The notes: generated by a model not told the origin, from the sequence alone. Shown: positions 17,535-26,171, counted from the first letter of the stretch. The stretch: DNA of 64,000 nucleotides from Pedobacter heparinus DSM 2366 (GCF_000023825.1 NC_013061.1:2294001-2358000); one strand, 5' to 3'. A program made the numbers and translations.

Positions 17535-17609
17535 CACGACATGACCTTTTATTGTTTTTCAATTACTGTGACATAATTCCCGTTTAAATTCTTAATTACT
17601 TTAAAGGCA

Positions 17610-17707
17610 ATTTCACCACCATCAAAGTAAAATTCAGTTAAGGTATCAATTATGGAGGCAACTAAAATTTACAATTAAGGCTTTTATTAAAGCAAAAAAG
17701 CATAGTA
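17610..17707 (+). repeat. Right copy of the ~95-bp direct repeat
   Basis: It matches 15719-15816 at about 80% by eye, in the same orientation, roughly 1.9 kb away. It lies between the 454-residue gene and the end of the converging helicase operon. Confidence 0.8.
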
Positions 17708-17799
17708 CAAGACAAAAAGCCTATATGGATATTTAGACAAGTTAAGTGATGCCGCTTGATAAAGGTTAATTGAACCCATTTCAATTAACCCTTATAGAT

Positions 17800-18456
17800 T
17801 TATCGAAATTTTTTGAGATACATGCAATCTGTCTGACTATCTATGTAATCTAAAAATGTCTCATGAATTATAGTCTTTTCTAGTCCTACTTTGAAAGTGT
17901 TGTTATTCGAATAAAAAATATCTATATGATTTTCTGGGTGTGTATGCTCCTTCCCATCGGCTTTAGCATTTAAATACCCATCTGTATCTTTATCAAAACG
18001 TAGATATCCATCTTCCATCATCAATAGATCTTTTAGGAGAATCCAAAGATTATCATTATAGTCAGGTTCTAGTTCGAATACTGGTTCTGCAAAATCTAGA
18101 CAAACTAAGCTATTGAATCTATCATCTTTCAAAATCGACATTAAATCGGAGATAGTTTTTGAATCTAAATCAATAATACTTCTGTAGTTAATGAACGTTA
18201 TGTCGTCATGTATAATAAAAGTAAATGGGAAATTTATTGAATAATATTTGTTTTTTGTGATAAAAAAAAGCCTGCTCATTTTTTTTACATGCAGTATCAA
18301 TTTTGAATCACTTACCAAGCTATCAGGTTCATTATAAAGTAAGAAACGGGTGGCTTCTAGTAAAATAGTTAGAATCTGTACTTTAGTTTTTATTCGTTCG
18401 TGGGGAAAAAAGAGGTCTAAGGTACTTTCGTTAAGAGCGTATGCAAATTTTTTCAT
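17800..18456 (-). CDS. Hypothetical protein, 218 residues, partner of the SF1 helicase
   Basis: I do not recognise this protein. It is soluble, of mixed alpha/beta composition, and rich in aspartate and asparagine, with a C-terminal acidic stretch 'RFDKDTDGYLNAKADGKEHTHPENHID'-like in character (histidines and acids that could bind metal). There is no signal peptide. It starts two bases after the helicase stop, so the two genes form a tightly coupled operon and probably act together. Low GC matches the helicase and differs from the biosynthetic region. A nuclease, sensor or immunity role would fit a two-gene defence module, but no catalytic motif is certain. Confidence 0.6.
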   Translation of the reverse strand: MKKFAYALNESTLDLFFPHERIKTKVQILTILLEATRFLLYNEPDSLVSDSKLILHVKKMSRLFFITKNKYYSINFPFTFIIHDDITFINYRSIIDLDSKTISDLMSILKDDRFNSLVCLDFAEPVFELEPDYNDNLWILLKDLLMMEDGYLRFDKDTDGYLNAKADGKEHTHPENHIDIFYSNNNTFKVGLEKTIIHETFLDYIDSQTDCMYLKKFR

Positions 18457-18457
18457 T

Positions 18458-20446
18458 CTAGTAATACTCCTTTAAAGAAACTATAAATGCAGAGGTACGT
18501 TCTTCATCAAATTTATCAATATTAGCATTAACTAAAACGTCTTCGATATTTTTACGTTTTGTTTCCTCAATGGCTAACTTGTCAAATATTTCAGTTAGAA
18601 ATTCCTTATAAGATTTCTGTGAACTGCTTAAGAAGCCAACTAAGTTGTTTTTGATTTCTTTTTGTTCTTTAGGGGTAGGTTCTGTTGTCTTTATTGCTTT
18701 AGTTTGATTTATTATTTTTAATCCTTTCTCTAGATGTTTGATATCATTTTTTTCGTTTACAAGCAAAAAGGACTTAATAAAAGATCTGGTTAGCATTGTG
18801 TAAAGTATATTTCTATATCTGTACGTTTGCTTAATTGTTCCAGTGATACATATTACAAATGGAAATTCTAAACCTTTAACATTGTTTGAGTTTGAGATAC
18901 ATAAAGTGTTATCAATTAATGACTTACTTTCGTGTGCTCTGTTTATTCTCCAGCCGAATCTTTTGTTTATAATTAAAGAGAGATGATCAATGTATTCATA
19001 GATTTGTTTATCATCATCCAAAATAATTATTGCAATATCATTAGGGCTTACTGTTTCATCTTCTCGGATTATGCTTTCAATAGCTTTGATAACCTTTGAG
19101 CTTTTAGTAGATTTTATAATTTCAACACTTTCAAATTTGTCTGTGTCAATATCTTCAAATCTTCTTAGTGGTTCTCTAGTAAACTGTATTTCCTTGTCAG
19201 CAAGTCTTTTTACATTATATCCGAATGCATTCCATTCGTCGTCGTCAAACCAATTTAATTTCTTTTCTTCAAACAAGCCTAGTCCTACTGAGTGAGCAAA
19301 CATTAGCGTTCTAGGATCGGTTCGATAGCATTTATTAAGTACGACATCTACTTGTAAGACTTTTTTATCAATGTTCTCGAAAATGTCTTGGAATATGTCT
19401 CCCGCTATATAAACATTTTCTTTGGTTACTTTTTCACATACCTGAAAAAAGACATCTGGAAAATCTTGACGTTCATCAATCAATAGGTAATCAAAAGCAT
19501 ATTCGAAATCTTTAGGGTCAATACTCTCAATGTAATCTAATGCTAAAGTGAATATTCTATTATAATCATTTGTTGGACTAAATCTTAAGAAGGGTATGTC
19601 GTAAAAGTAGCATAAATAACTATATATGCCTGAATTGGGGTCTCCTTTAGATCCCCATGCTCTATTAACCCATAATCGTTTATTCCATTCTATTTGTTTC
19701 TCTACTCTCATAAAGTTGAAAAAAATAGGGACTCTTTCTTGTAATGTATTCGCTAAGGCTATATTATGACAGGTGAAAAATATCTTTGAGGTACTTGTTT
19801 TAACATACAAGTCTTTTAGTTTATGTAACAAAAGTTCGGTCTTTCCTGTACCTGACAACCCTTGAATAGTGATTGTTTTATTGTCGAAATCCTGATACAT
19901 AAATCTGGTTTGCTCACCATCAAATAAAACAATGTTTTTCTTAACTTTTTCGAGCAGCGTTTCTGGGACTTCAGATCCAATGTTTTCAATGTCGTTAATA
20001 CTTCCGATTAATAATGAAATAAGTAAGTCGCTTATTCTTTGTGATTTAAGATCTTCTAGAAAGTTTTCGGCGACAACGCTTTCTATATTATTGAGGTCAA
20101 AATTTTCAATTCGAACAGTATTGTTCTTTTTCCAATCCCTTGGTCGGCCTATATGTTCTTTGTAGTTGTATTTGTCAGAAATCGAATTTAAATCTTCAAT
20201 AAAGTCATCACAATAGTCTTGAAATTTTTCATCGTTATTTCCAAGATTCAAAAAGATTATTCTGTGTTTTGGGATTAATATGACCAAACAGTTATCTTCA
20301 TAATCATAACTATACTTTTCTCCTAAGGGGGATGTAATTAAGTAGATCTGTTTATTTGAATGGTTTGTTAAATACTCTTCAAACTTATTGGCGATATTTT
20401 CACCTAGTTCATTTTTACTGAGATTTTTAAACAATTGAGCGGCCAT
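18458..20446 (-). CDS. Superfamily 1 (UvrD/Rep-like) DNA helicase/ATPase
   Basis: The 662-residue protein carries the SF1 motif set in order. There is a Q-like 'FDGEQTRFMYQ' near 175. Walker A is GLSGTGKT at 196-203. Walker B is LLIDERQDFP with DERQD at 324-328, where UvrD has DEAQD. Motif III is AGDIFQDIF at 348-356. A motif IV-like 'LNKCYRTDPRTLMFAH' follows at 370-385. Motif V is 'NVKGLEFPFVICI', and a motif VI-like 'YTMLTRSFIKSFLLV' lacks the usual second arginine. The N-terminal ~110 residues are a separate unassigned domain, and the last ~100 are helical. The standard UvrD 1B/2B domains look reduced. Such compact helicases often occur in phage-defence modules; the coupled downstream gene supports a two-component system. 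Confidence 0.8.
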   Translation of the reverse strand: MAAQLFKNLSKNELGENIANKFEEYLTNHSNKQIYLITSPLGEKYSYDYEDNCLVILIPKHRIIFLNLGNNDEKFQDYCDDFIEDLNSISDKYNYKEHIGRPRDWKKNNTVRIENFDLNNIESVVAENFLEDLKSQRISDLLISLLIGSINDIENIGSEVPETLLEKVKKNIVLFDGEQTRFMYQDFDNKTITIQGLSGTGKTELLLHKLKDLYVKTSTSKIFFTCHNIALANTLQERVPIFFNFMRVEKQIEWNKRLWVNRAWGSKGDPNSGIYSYLCYFYDIPFLRFSPTNDYNRIFTLALDYIESIDPKDFEYAFDYLLIDERQDFPDVFFQVCEKVTKENVYIAGDIFQDIFENIDKKVLQVDVVLNKCYRTDPRTLMFAHSVGLGLFEEKKLNWFDDDEWNAFGYNVKRLADKEIQFTREPLRRFEDIDTDKFESVEIIKSTKSSKVIKAIESIIREDETVSPNDIAIIILDDDKQIYEYIDHLSLIINKRFGWRINRAHESKSLIDNTLCISNSNNVKGLEFPFVICITGTIKQTYRYRNILYTMLTRSFIKSFLLVNEKNDIKHLEKGLKIINQTKAIKTTEPTPKEQKEIKNNLVGFLSSSQKSYKEFLTEIFDKLAIEETKRKNIEDVLVNANIDKFDEERTSAFIVSLKEYY

Positions 20447-20815
20447 CTAATTTGTAAATTATGTATTGATTGATATTCTTATCCTGAAACAAATATATTC
20501 TAAGATATGAAAGAGCCCTGAATATTACATTAGGAAACGAAATAAATGTTGTAGTTTTCAAATTTAACAGTCTATTGAGCTAAAAATATCATAACTAAAA
20601 ATAGCACAGCTCAATTAAAAATACCCCTTGAAATAGTGTTCAAGCGAATACATTTGTTATACTTTTAATCTGTCAATTAATTTGCAACATGAAATAAAAT
20701 ATAACTGGGTTCTACATTGAAACAAACAAATCTTAGGTTCACTGCTGATAAAGTCGCATATAGTAAAATTCTGCTAATAAAATTTCAGATTCTATTCCAT
20801 TTAAAGAAATACCCC

Positions 20816-20931
20816 AGTTTTGATGTCCCACAAATTCAACCTGAAATGGAGTGGTAAATTCTGGCATATGACTTTTTAAGTAATTCTGAAAAATTTGCAA
20901 ATCAAGTTGAACAATTACCAGATAATTGTGT
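20816..20931 (+). pseudogene. Fragment of a DinB-like gene, partial duplicate of 22203-22320
   Basis: The bases AGTTTTGATGTCCC.CAAATTCAA and CTTTTTAAGTAATTCTGAAA recur at 22203-22320 in the frameshifted DinB-like gene, with about 90% identity by eye. A TAA and other changes break the reading frame here, and nothing of the gene's two ends remains. The rest of the gap between the helicase (20446) and 21011 shows no other feature. Confidence 0.85.
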
Positions 20932-21010
20932 GCAGGTGATGATGGATAGGGGTTTGGCGGTTGTGGAGACACACGTAAATTACTACCTTGCAGATTAAAT
21001 CTATGATATA

Positions 21011-21853
21011 ATGCTCAGCAGACTTTACCTCTGGTCCATTTTTATGCTTTTATCATTATCTCTTAAAAGCCAGTATCTTGATACCAGATATAATAATTCA
21101 TCCAAAGACATGCGTTTGCAAGGGAAAGTAAAACAACTGAAACTGACCTGGTATAAAAGCGTAAAAAATGGAGACTCATTAAAAAACGAATTGGAATTGA
21201 CTATACTTTATAAATTTAATGAGGCGGGAAACATCACCGAAAAGATACAGTATAGAGCCAAAGGTGACGAAGCTGCCCGGGATATTTATGGATATGAGAA
21301 TGGAAGGGTTGTTAGTTATAAAGCATATAGCAATGGGAGTAAATTGCCGCAATATGTAGTGAGCTGCATCACTGATTTGGCTAAAAATACTTTTACTACC
21401 CGGTTGACAATTCCTGGATTGCAAGGGGTACATTCGACAACGGTGCGAACCTATAATGCAAAGGGACAGATACTATCGCAAATAACAAAAGAATCAGGTA
21501 AAATTACGGGAACTACAAAAAAGTACGATCCGGTTAAAAATACTGTAAGAAGCACCTCTCTTGATAATAGCAGTTATTATGATGAGGTTTATGATAAAAA
21601 TCAGTTCCTGATTGAGGCCCATTATTATAAAAAATCTGAAGATGATGCCGGAACTCATTTCTATACCAAGTATGATGCATTTGGAAATGAGGTTGAGAGC
21701 TACTATGTTAATAAAAAGGAAGGTTTTACTTCTCCAACAGACAGTACTTCATACACGTATGACAGCCACAACAACTGGATATCTAAGGTTTCGAAGAGCG
21801 ATTTTTATACAAAGAAGCAGGAGAGAGTTATTGAATATTATAGTGGGAAATAG
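21011..21853 (+). CDS. Secreted hypothetical protein with YD/RHS-like repeats
   Basis: A signal peptide (LYLWSIFMLLSLSLKSQ) precedes about 260 residues in repeated beta-strand units of the type 'YKFNEAGNITEKIQY', 'RTYNAKGQILSQIT', 'TKYDAFGNEVESYY' and 'YTYDSHNNWISKV', resembling YD-repeat/RHS-type strands of secreted Bacteroidota proteins. No catalytic residues are apparent, and no toxin domain follows, so it is not a full RHS toxin. It is probably periplasmic or surface-exposed. It lies between two DinB-derived sequences, in a patch that has undergone duplication. Function unknown. Confidence 0.65.
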   Translation: MLSRLYLWSIFMLLSLSLKSQYLDTRYNNSSKDMRLQGKVKQLKLTWYKSVKNGDSLKNELELTILYKFNEAGNITEKIQYRAKGDEAARDIYGYENGRVVSYKAYSNGSKLPQYVVSCITDLAKNTFTTRLTIPGLQGVHSTTVRTYNAKGQILSQITKESGKITGTTKKYDPVKNTVRSTSLDNSSYYDEVYDKNQFLIEAHYYKKSEDDAGTHFYTKYDAFGNEVESYYVNKKEGFTSPTDSTSYTYDSHNNWISKVSKSDFYTKKQERVIEYYSGK

Positions 21854-21972
21854 CTTGGCGCCAAATAGGCTATAGTGTGGAGACGAAAGTATTGAATCGG
21901 GCGGTTAAGGGAATTTGGGAAAAAAAATATTTTATCTTATTTTAAATTATATTTCTAATTGTCCTCTGTCAT

Positions 21973-22439
21973 ATGAAAAGAAACATAGTTATTGCAAACC
22001 GCCTTCGTGAGGTGTCCTTAATGGATATTGGATTGCCAACACAAATTTTAAAGCACAAATCTTAAGTGTAAATTGGGAGCAAGCAATTCAAAAAGTTGGA
22101 AATCTAAATACAATTGCAGCTTTAACCTTTCATGTTAATTATTATTTGAAGGGGTTGTTACATGTTTTTAATGGTGGGAGGCTTGAAATTAGTGATAAAT
22201 ATAGTTTTGATGTCCCGCAAATTCAATCTGAAATGGATTGGAAAATTCTGGTGGATGACTTTTTAAGTAATTCTGAAAAATTTGCAAATCAGGTTGAACA
22301 ATTGCCAGATAATTTGCTGGACGAGCCATTTGTTGACGAAAAATATGGAAGCTACTTACGAAATATTGAAGGTGTTATTGAACACAGCTACTATCACCTC
22401 GGCCAGGTTTCTTTAATAAAAAAGATGATTTCTAAATAA
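21973..22439 (+). pseudogene. DinB-like (DUF1572-type) protein, frameshifted near the N-terminus
   Basis: From ATG 21973 the first frame reads MKRNIVIANRLREV, then shifts near 22011-22016. A second frame continues LLNGYWIANTNFKAQILSVNWEQAI and runs to 22439. The rejoined ~155-residue product has the DinB four-helix pattern, with the metal-type histidines in 'LTFHVNYYLKGLLHV' and 'IEHSYYHLGQV'. One base appears to be missing. Functional DinB-like proteins are often metal-dependent thiol transferases. If the shift is real, only a TTG-initiated C-terminal 97-residue fragment could be made. Confidence 0.75.
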
Positions 22440-22489
22440 AGCTGTTTCAAGAAATACAATACGAGTTAAATTTGAATAAATTGGCTACC

Positions 22490-23167
22490 CTAGAATTCTG
22501 TCTTGTTAGTACGCTTTTTCTTTGTTGTTATTCTTCTTATTAACAGGACAACTCCTGCAATTACGCCAAGTATAATTGCCCAGGCAGCAAGTTTCCCAAT
22601 TATGGATCCAATGGCATATGCCGCTGGATGATCAACCCCTTGTGTTAAGCTGGTTTTGTCGGCAGTTATAGTCAATGAGTTTAAAAATTGCGTTCTGGCT
22701 GTTTGTGTAGCCAGCTTGTTTTCTGACAAAGTCATAAAATTTACCGTAATCAGGGTGTTATCTAAAAGTATAAAACGTGCAAATCTTAAATCGGGCAGGT
22801 TGGGGTTCGAGCTTGCAATGAATTCTATTTCTATTCCTTTTAATCCGTCGATTTCAAATGGGTTTTTACTAATTAGCTTACCCTGGGCAGCATCTAAAAA
22901 GCCATTGATGGTATTGTCATAAAATTCTGGCAATGTGCTACCATTGACCTGTAGCAGCTTATCAGCATCCAATTTTCTGGTTACCGTAGAGTAAATGGCT
23001 ACAGAATCGATAAACTGGGTCATACTATGCCCCAATGTATCTAACGTTATAGGTTTTTGAGGGAAGGTAATAGTAGCGAGACCCGCCAGGTTTTGTTTTT
23101 GAGGGTTTTGGGCGAATAATTGGAGAACACTAAAGAGCAGTAAAATAGTACAGAAGTTTTTTTTCAT
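22490..23167 (-). CDS. Secreted or membrane-anchored hypothetical protein, 225 residues
   Basis: An N-terminal signal peptide (FCTILLLFSVLQLFAQ), a periplasmic domain of about 155 residues and one C-terminal membrane helix (about 193-212, LAAWAIILGVIAGVVLLI) followed by a basic tail (RRITTKKKRTNK) are visible. The periplasmic part ('GLKGIEIEF', 'FARFILLDNTLITVNFMT') resembles small lipid-binding-like beta domains seen in Bacteroidota, but I cannot name the family. It converges on the DinB-like gene with a 50-base gap. Function unknown. Confidence 0.65.
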   Translation of the reverse strand: MKKNFCTILLLFSVLQLFAQNPQKQNLAGLATITFPQKPITLDTLGHSMTQFIDSVAIYSTVTRKLDADKLLQVNGSTLPEFYDNTINGFLDAAQGKLISKNPFEIDGLKGIEIEFIASSNPNLPDLRFARFILLDNTLITVNFMTLSENKLATQTARTQFLNSLTITADKTSLTQGVDHPAAYAIGSIIGKLAAWAIILGVIAGVVLLIRRITTKKKRTNKTEF

Positions 23168-23269
23168 AAAAGCGTTGATTTATAAGTAACGAAATGATAG
23201 CAGTGCATGTTCATTGTAATGCTGAAATAAATATACAAATCATATATTTAAACCAAAATTACTGCAAGA

Positions 23270-23440
23270 AAAGATACGCTTTATATGGAATTGCGGCAGT
23301 ATTGTTGGTAAACGAGGTATTGTATATAGAGCTGATAGAAGATCGTGAACTTGAGCAGTAAGGAGATCTGTAGTTTCATTGGGATGTCGCCTACTTGTTT
23401 AAAAACAGCCCGGAAGATTTGTTCGGATGAGGAGGACTAA
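23270..23440 (+). pseudogene. Deleted copy of the Crp-like gene at 14304
   Basis: The sequence follows 14565-14960 closely but has lost about 29 bases (equivalent to about 14600-14628) and about 200 bases (about 14672-14870). It keeps the codons for the last ~30 residues and the stop, then GACTAAATAGTCTTC and the same terminator. Its 5' half is absent. Confidence 0.9.
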
Positions 23441-23493
23441 ATAGTCTTCTTTTGAGGGCTAACAAACTTTTTTGCAAGGTCTAAATCGACTTT

Positions 23494-23526
23494 TAGCCTT
23501 CCTTCGGGGAGGCTATTTTTGTTTTA
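23494..23526 (+). terminator. Terminator behind the decayed Crp-like copy
   Basis: It repeats the stem AGCCTTCC-TTCG-GGGAGGCT and T-rich tail of 15013-15045, directly ahead of the mauE-like start codon at 23546. Confidence 0.9.
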
Positions 23527-23545
23527 TGCTTAATGTTATTGATTC

Positions 23546-24127
23546 ATGAAGAAGTTAAATAAAAGATTTTGGTATCTGTTGAGGATTGATATCATCAGGT
23601 ACTTGTTTATCCTGCTGTTTTTATATGCAGCATTTAGTAAAGTTTGGGACTTTCAGAAGTTTAAGGTGCAGCTGGGGCAATCGCCTATATTATCAGATTT
23701 TACTTTGCTGGCTGCCTTGTGTATCCCTGCGGTTGAGATTTTGATTGCTATAGGTTTGGCGTTTAAACGGACCTTATTGCCGGCCCTTTGGGCCAGCTAT
23801 GGCTTGATGATCATGTTTAGCTTGTACATCATAGTGATTTTGAAGTTCAGTGACCGGCCGGTTTGCCATTGTGGTGGTGTTTTGGAACAGATGCAATGGT
23901 CGGAACATTTGTGGTTTAATGTAGGGTTTGTGGGGTTGGGGATATTAGGGTTGTGGCTGGGGTTTTACCGCCGGTTTCGTGATGCTGGTACGTCGCGTCA
24001 TCTCGAACCGCGGGGAGAGATCTCTTGTTTAGGCATAGTTCAAGAGATCCCTCGTCGCTGCGCTTCCCTCGGGATGACGGGGTGTGTTAAGGACGACCGC
24101 TTTAGGCATGACGACGAGGTGTGTTAA
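23546..24127 (+). CDS. MauE/DoxX-like redox-associated membrane protein with repeat-derived tail
   Basis: Residues 1-150 form a four-helix DoxX/MauE-type membrane protein ('LFILLFLYAAFSKVWDFQKF', 'LAALCIPAVEILIAIGLAF', 'YGLMIMFSLYIIVILKF', 'WFNVGFVGLGILGLWLGFY') with a conserved loop 'CHCGGVLEQMQWSEHLW' holding two cysteines. This family is linked to disulfide handling in partner periplasmic proteins. After RRFRDAGT the frame runs into a palindromic repeat (23996-24080), so the last ~40 residues are not original protein. The gene is first in a set with a cysteine-containing secreted peptide and a propeller-like protein. ATG 23546 corresponds to MKKLNKRFW. Confidence 0.8.
   Translation: MKKLNKRFWYLLRIDIIRYLFILLFLYAAFSKVWDFQKFKVQLGQSPILSDFTLLAALCIPAVEILIAIGLAFKRTLLPALWASYGLMIMFSLYIIVILKFSDRPVCHCGGVLEQMQWSEHLWFNVGFVGLGILGLWLGFYRRFRDAGTSRHLEPRGEISCLGIVQEIPRRCASLGMTGCVKDDRFRHDDEVC
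23996..24080. repeat. REP-like palindromic element in the 3' end of the mauE-like gene
   Basis: CGTCATCTCGAACCGCGGG opens the element; AGATCTCTTG and CAAGAGATCCCTC form an inner inverted pair; CCCTCGGGATGACG closes it. It resembles the element at 2375-2450 in its ends and in the CTCTTGAA-type centre. Confidence 0.8.
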
Positions 24128-24211
24128 AAATATTCAATGCGCGTTGAACAGGTGGAAGCCGAAAAGCCTGATTGAAACAGAGTAGGCATTAATCTTATCA
24201 TTCAAAAAAAA

Positions 24212-24472
24212 ATGAAAAAACAATTTTTCACATTCGTTATTGCGGCTGTATGTGTCGTAAGCACTGTATTTGCCACGGCAAAACCAACAACAACTGTTTT
24301 ACTGGGATCGCCTTACAACGACCAGGGTGAATGTACTACCCCAGGCAATGTAATTGGCACCTGTGATGTAAACTACACGGGCAATGCCTGCAAGTTGCTG
24401 GCCGGTGGCGATGCTTACCTGCAGGATACAGAGACTGGCCTTTGTACCATTCCACTGTACAGACAAAACTAG
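24212..24472 (+). CDS. Small secreted cysteine-containing protein (DUF6520-like)
   Basis: The 86-residue precursor has a signal peptide (FFTFVIAAVCVVSTVFATA) and a mature part of about 62 residues with four cysteines ('GECTTPGNVIGTCDVNYTGNACKLL', 'TGLCTIPLY'). This fits the DUF6520 pattern of short secreted Bacteroidota proteins that occur next to MauE-like membrane proteins. The cysteine pairs suggest disulfides possibly formed with help from the MauE-like protein 85 bases upstream. Biological role unknown; it could be a secreted signal, antimicrobial or structural peptide. The DUF name is from recollection of the pattern. Confidence 0.7.
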   Translation: MKKQFFTFVIAAVCVVSTVFATAKPTTTVLLGSPYNDQGECTTPGNVIGTCDVNYTGNACKLLAGGDAYLQDTETGLCTIPLYRQN

Positions 24473-24503
24473 ATCTCCCAATTTAGTTTGACATGTTGTA
24501 AGT

Positions 24504-24530
24504 ACCCGCTGAACCAATGGTTTGGCGGGT
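24504..24530. terminator. Hairpin after the DUF6520-like gene
   Basis: ACCCGC pairs with GCGGGT, and an inner AACC pairs with GGTT. There is no T run, so it may be an attenuator or mRNA-stabilising stem rather than a strong terminator. Confidence 0.5.
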
Positions 24531-24576
24531 TAGTTACCCTCAAAATTAAGCTTTTACATGTAAAATCCATTAGCCT

Positions 24577-25623
24577 ATGAAAAAATTCTACTACTTACTG
24601 ATCATTGTTGCTGTACTTTCATCTTTACCCGTCCTGTATCTGACCATCCGCTATGCGCTTAAACAGCGTGCGGCTACCTATAACTTTAAAAGGAACCTGC
24701 TTGGCGTGGTTAAAGGCCATAAGGCCATCGATATAAAATACAATTCCTATTACATTGCCGGTGAGGCTGGAAGTTCCGTTTATCTGGCCAGCGGAACGGC
24801 CATAGGCCATTTGCTAAAGGTTGGCCCTTTGTTAAAGGATACGGTAAGCATTAACCTTGAGCTGAACAGGCAGGAGGTAAAAGTAAAGGGCAGCTATAAG
24901 GCTTATGTAGATTCCAGTTCTTTTTACCTGTACAATGGCTTGGAACGCAGCATCCTGAAAGGCAGTACTGGTATTTGGAAGGCATCGGTGTATGCGGTAA
25001 AGGCGCCATACTTTGCACAGCTGCAGCCTTTGGGCACACAGACGATGGTTTTCCGCTTTATAGACACCGATACCCGGGCGAATAGTTTGCGCAAGGTAAA
25101 TGTGCGGGGAGAAAGCAAGAGCAATACCGGCATATTTGAAAAGCAGGTAGATGGTTTGTTTTGTACGGATGGCATGCTGAGGTATAACCGGCAGCTGCAC
25201 ATGCTGACCTATGTGTACCATTACCGCAACGAGATCTTGCTGATAGACACGAACCTGAACCTGGTGAAGAAAATAAAGACCATAGACCCGATAGATTCGG
25301 CCCGGTTTAAGGTAGACCAGCTGCGCTCCGAAAAATCTTTCACTTTTGCTTCGCCCAGCCTGATGGTAAATGCAAACTGTTCAAACCAGGGTAGATATTT
25401 GTTTGTGCAATCGAAACTAATGGGTAAAGGTGAGGATTTGACGCTGTTCAGGAAAAGTGCGGCAATAGATGTGTACGATCTGGAGAAACAGGTATACTGT
25501 TATTCGTTTTACCTGCCCAAATATAAGGAGGTACCCATAAGCAGTTTTAAGGTATTGGGGAACAGCTTGTATGCAGTGGCAGGGCAATACCTGACCAGGT
25601 ATGCGCTGGAATTACCGGAGTGA
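24577..25623 (+). CDS. Membrane-anchored beta-propeller-like protein, 348 residues
   Basis: One N-terminal membrane helix (about residues 4-27) anchors an extracytoplasmic domain of about 320 residues. Its strand-rich repeats ('VDGLFCTDGMLRYNRQLHMLTYVYHYRNEILLIDTNLNLVKKIKTID', 'KQVYCYSFYLPKY', 'LYAVAGQYLTRY') resemble the BF3164/TolB-like propellers of Bacteroidota. It follows the mauE-like and DUF6520-like genes in the same orientation and is probably part of one functional set. A dead paralogue lies at 460-975. No catalytic motif seen. Confidence 0.65.
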   Translation: MKKFYYLLIIVAVLSSLPVLYLTIRYALKQRAATYNFKRNLLGVVKGHKAIDIKYNSYYIAGEAGSSVYLASGTAIGHLLKVGPLLKDTVSINLELNRQEVKVKGSYKAYVDSSSFYLYNGLERSILKGSTGIWKASVYAVKAPYFAQLQPLGTQTMVFRFIDTDTRANSLRKVNVRGESKSNTGIFEKQVDGLFCTDGMLRYNRQLHMLTYVYHYRNEILLIDTNLNLVKKIKTIDPIDSARFKVDQLRSEKSFTFASPSLMVNANCSNQGRYLFVQSKLMGKGEDLTLFRKSAAIDVYDLEKQVYCYSFYLPKYKEVPISSFKVLGNSLYAVAGQYLTRYALELPE

Positions 25624-25640
25624 GAGGAAGCTGAAGAAAA

Positions 25641-25669
25641 TGCTTTTGGGAAGGGCCATACCCCAAAAG
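25641..25669. terminator. Stem-loop after the propeller-like gene
   Basis: GCTTTTGGG pairs with CCCAAAAGC across an 11-base loop, 18 bases after the stop. A second possible pair (GAAGG / CCTTC) follows. Confidence 0.6.
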
Positions 25670-25723
25670 CGAAGGTCTGGATCCCATAACCGGGCCTTCA
25701 ATTGAAATTAACGTTTAAACATA

Positions 25724-26080
25724 ATGGGCAATAATGAATTGTTGCTTAACATTTACAAAATGAAAGACCGGCAGGCTTGCCTGGTTTTTAAAAGTACAGG
25801 CAAACCCTGTAAGCTCTTTAACTTAATAGAAGTATTGCACTTTGCAGGCGAAATGAAACTGTTGAGCGCAGCCATGGATACCGGAGCTGCACAAAACTAT
25901 GCTTATACTTTACGGAGTGCCGATGGCCTGGAACGCAGGTTAATCTGTTGTTTTGTACAGGAGGTGGTAAAACTGGAGCTTTGGTTTAAAGCGCAGCTGA
26001 AGTTTAGCTGGCAGGGCACGGCAAAGGAGTTCCGCGCTGCGGTAGATAGGATGCTAGCGAAACTGCCGCACTTCTTTTAA
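25724..26080 (+). CDS. Hypothetical protein, 118 residues
   Basis: I do not recognise this small soluble protein. It begins MGNNELLLNIYKMKDRQ and ends in a short helical, basic stretch (FRAAVDRMLAKLPHFF). It has four cysteines (CLVF, PCKLF, ICCF), no signal peptide and no membrane segment. It sits between the propeller-like gene and the first DUF6266 gene, all on the plus strand with gaps of about 100 bases, so it may have its own promoter. Codon use and GC resemble the neighbours. Confidence 0.55.
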   Translation: MGNNELLLNIYKMKDRQACLVFKSTGKPCKLFNLIEVLHFAGEMKLLSAAMDTGAAQNYAYTLRSADGLERRLICCFVQEVVKLELWFKAQLKFSWQGTAKEFRAAVDRMLAKLPHFF

Positions 26081-26171
26081 AAAAACTGGCACGATGCCGG
26101 GCTGATGCTATCGTTGCTAACCACAGCTAAAAAAGGTTGCAAACGTCAATGAACCCATAAAATTTAAAGAC

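Noticed and set aside
15356-20446. A complete integrative element with transposase or integrase
   Set aside because: No integrase, transposase or relaxase could be found between or beside the repeats.
20739-20972. 77-residue minus-strand frame
   Set aside because: It is the complement of the DinB fragment, whose plus-strand match to 22203-22320 explains the sequence.
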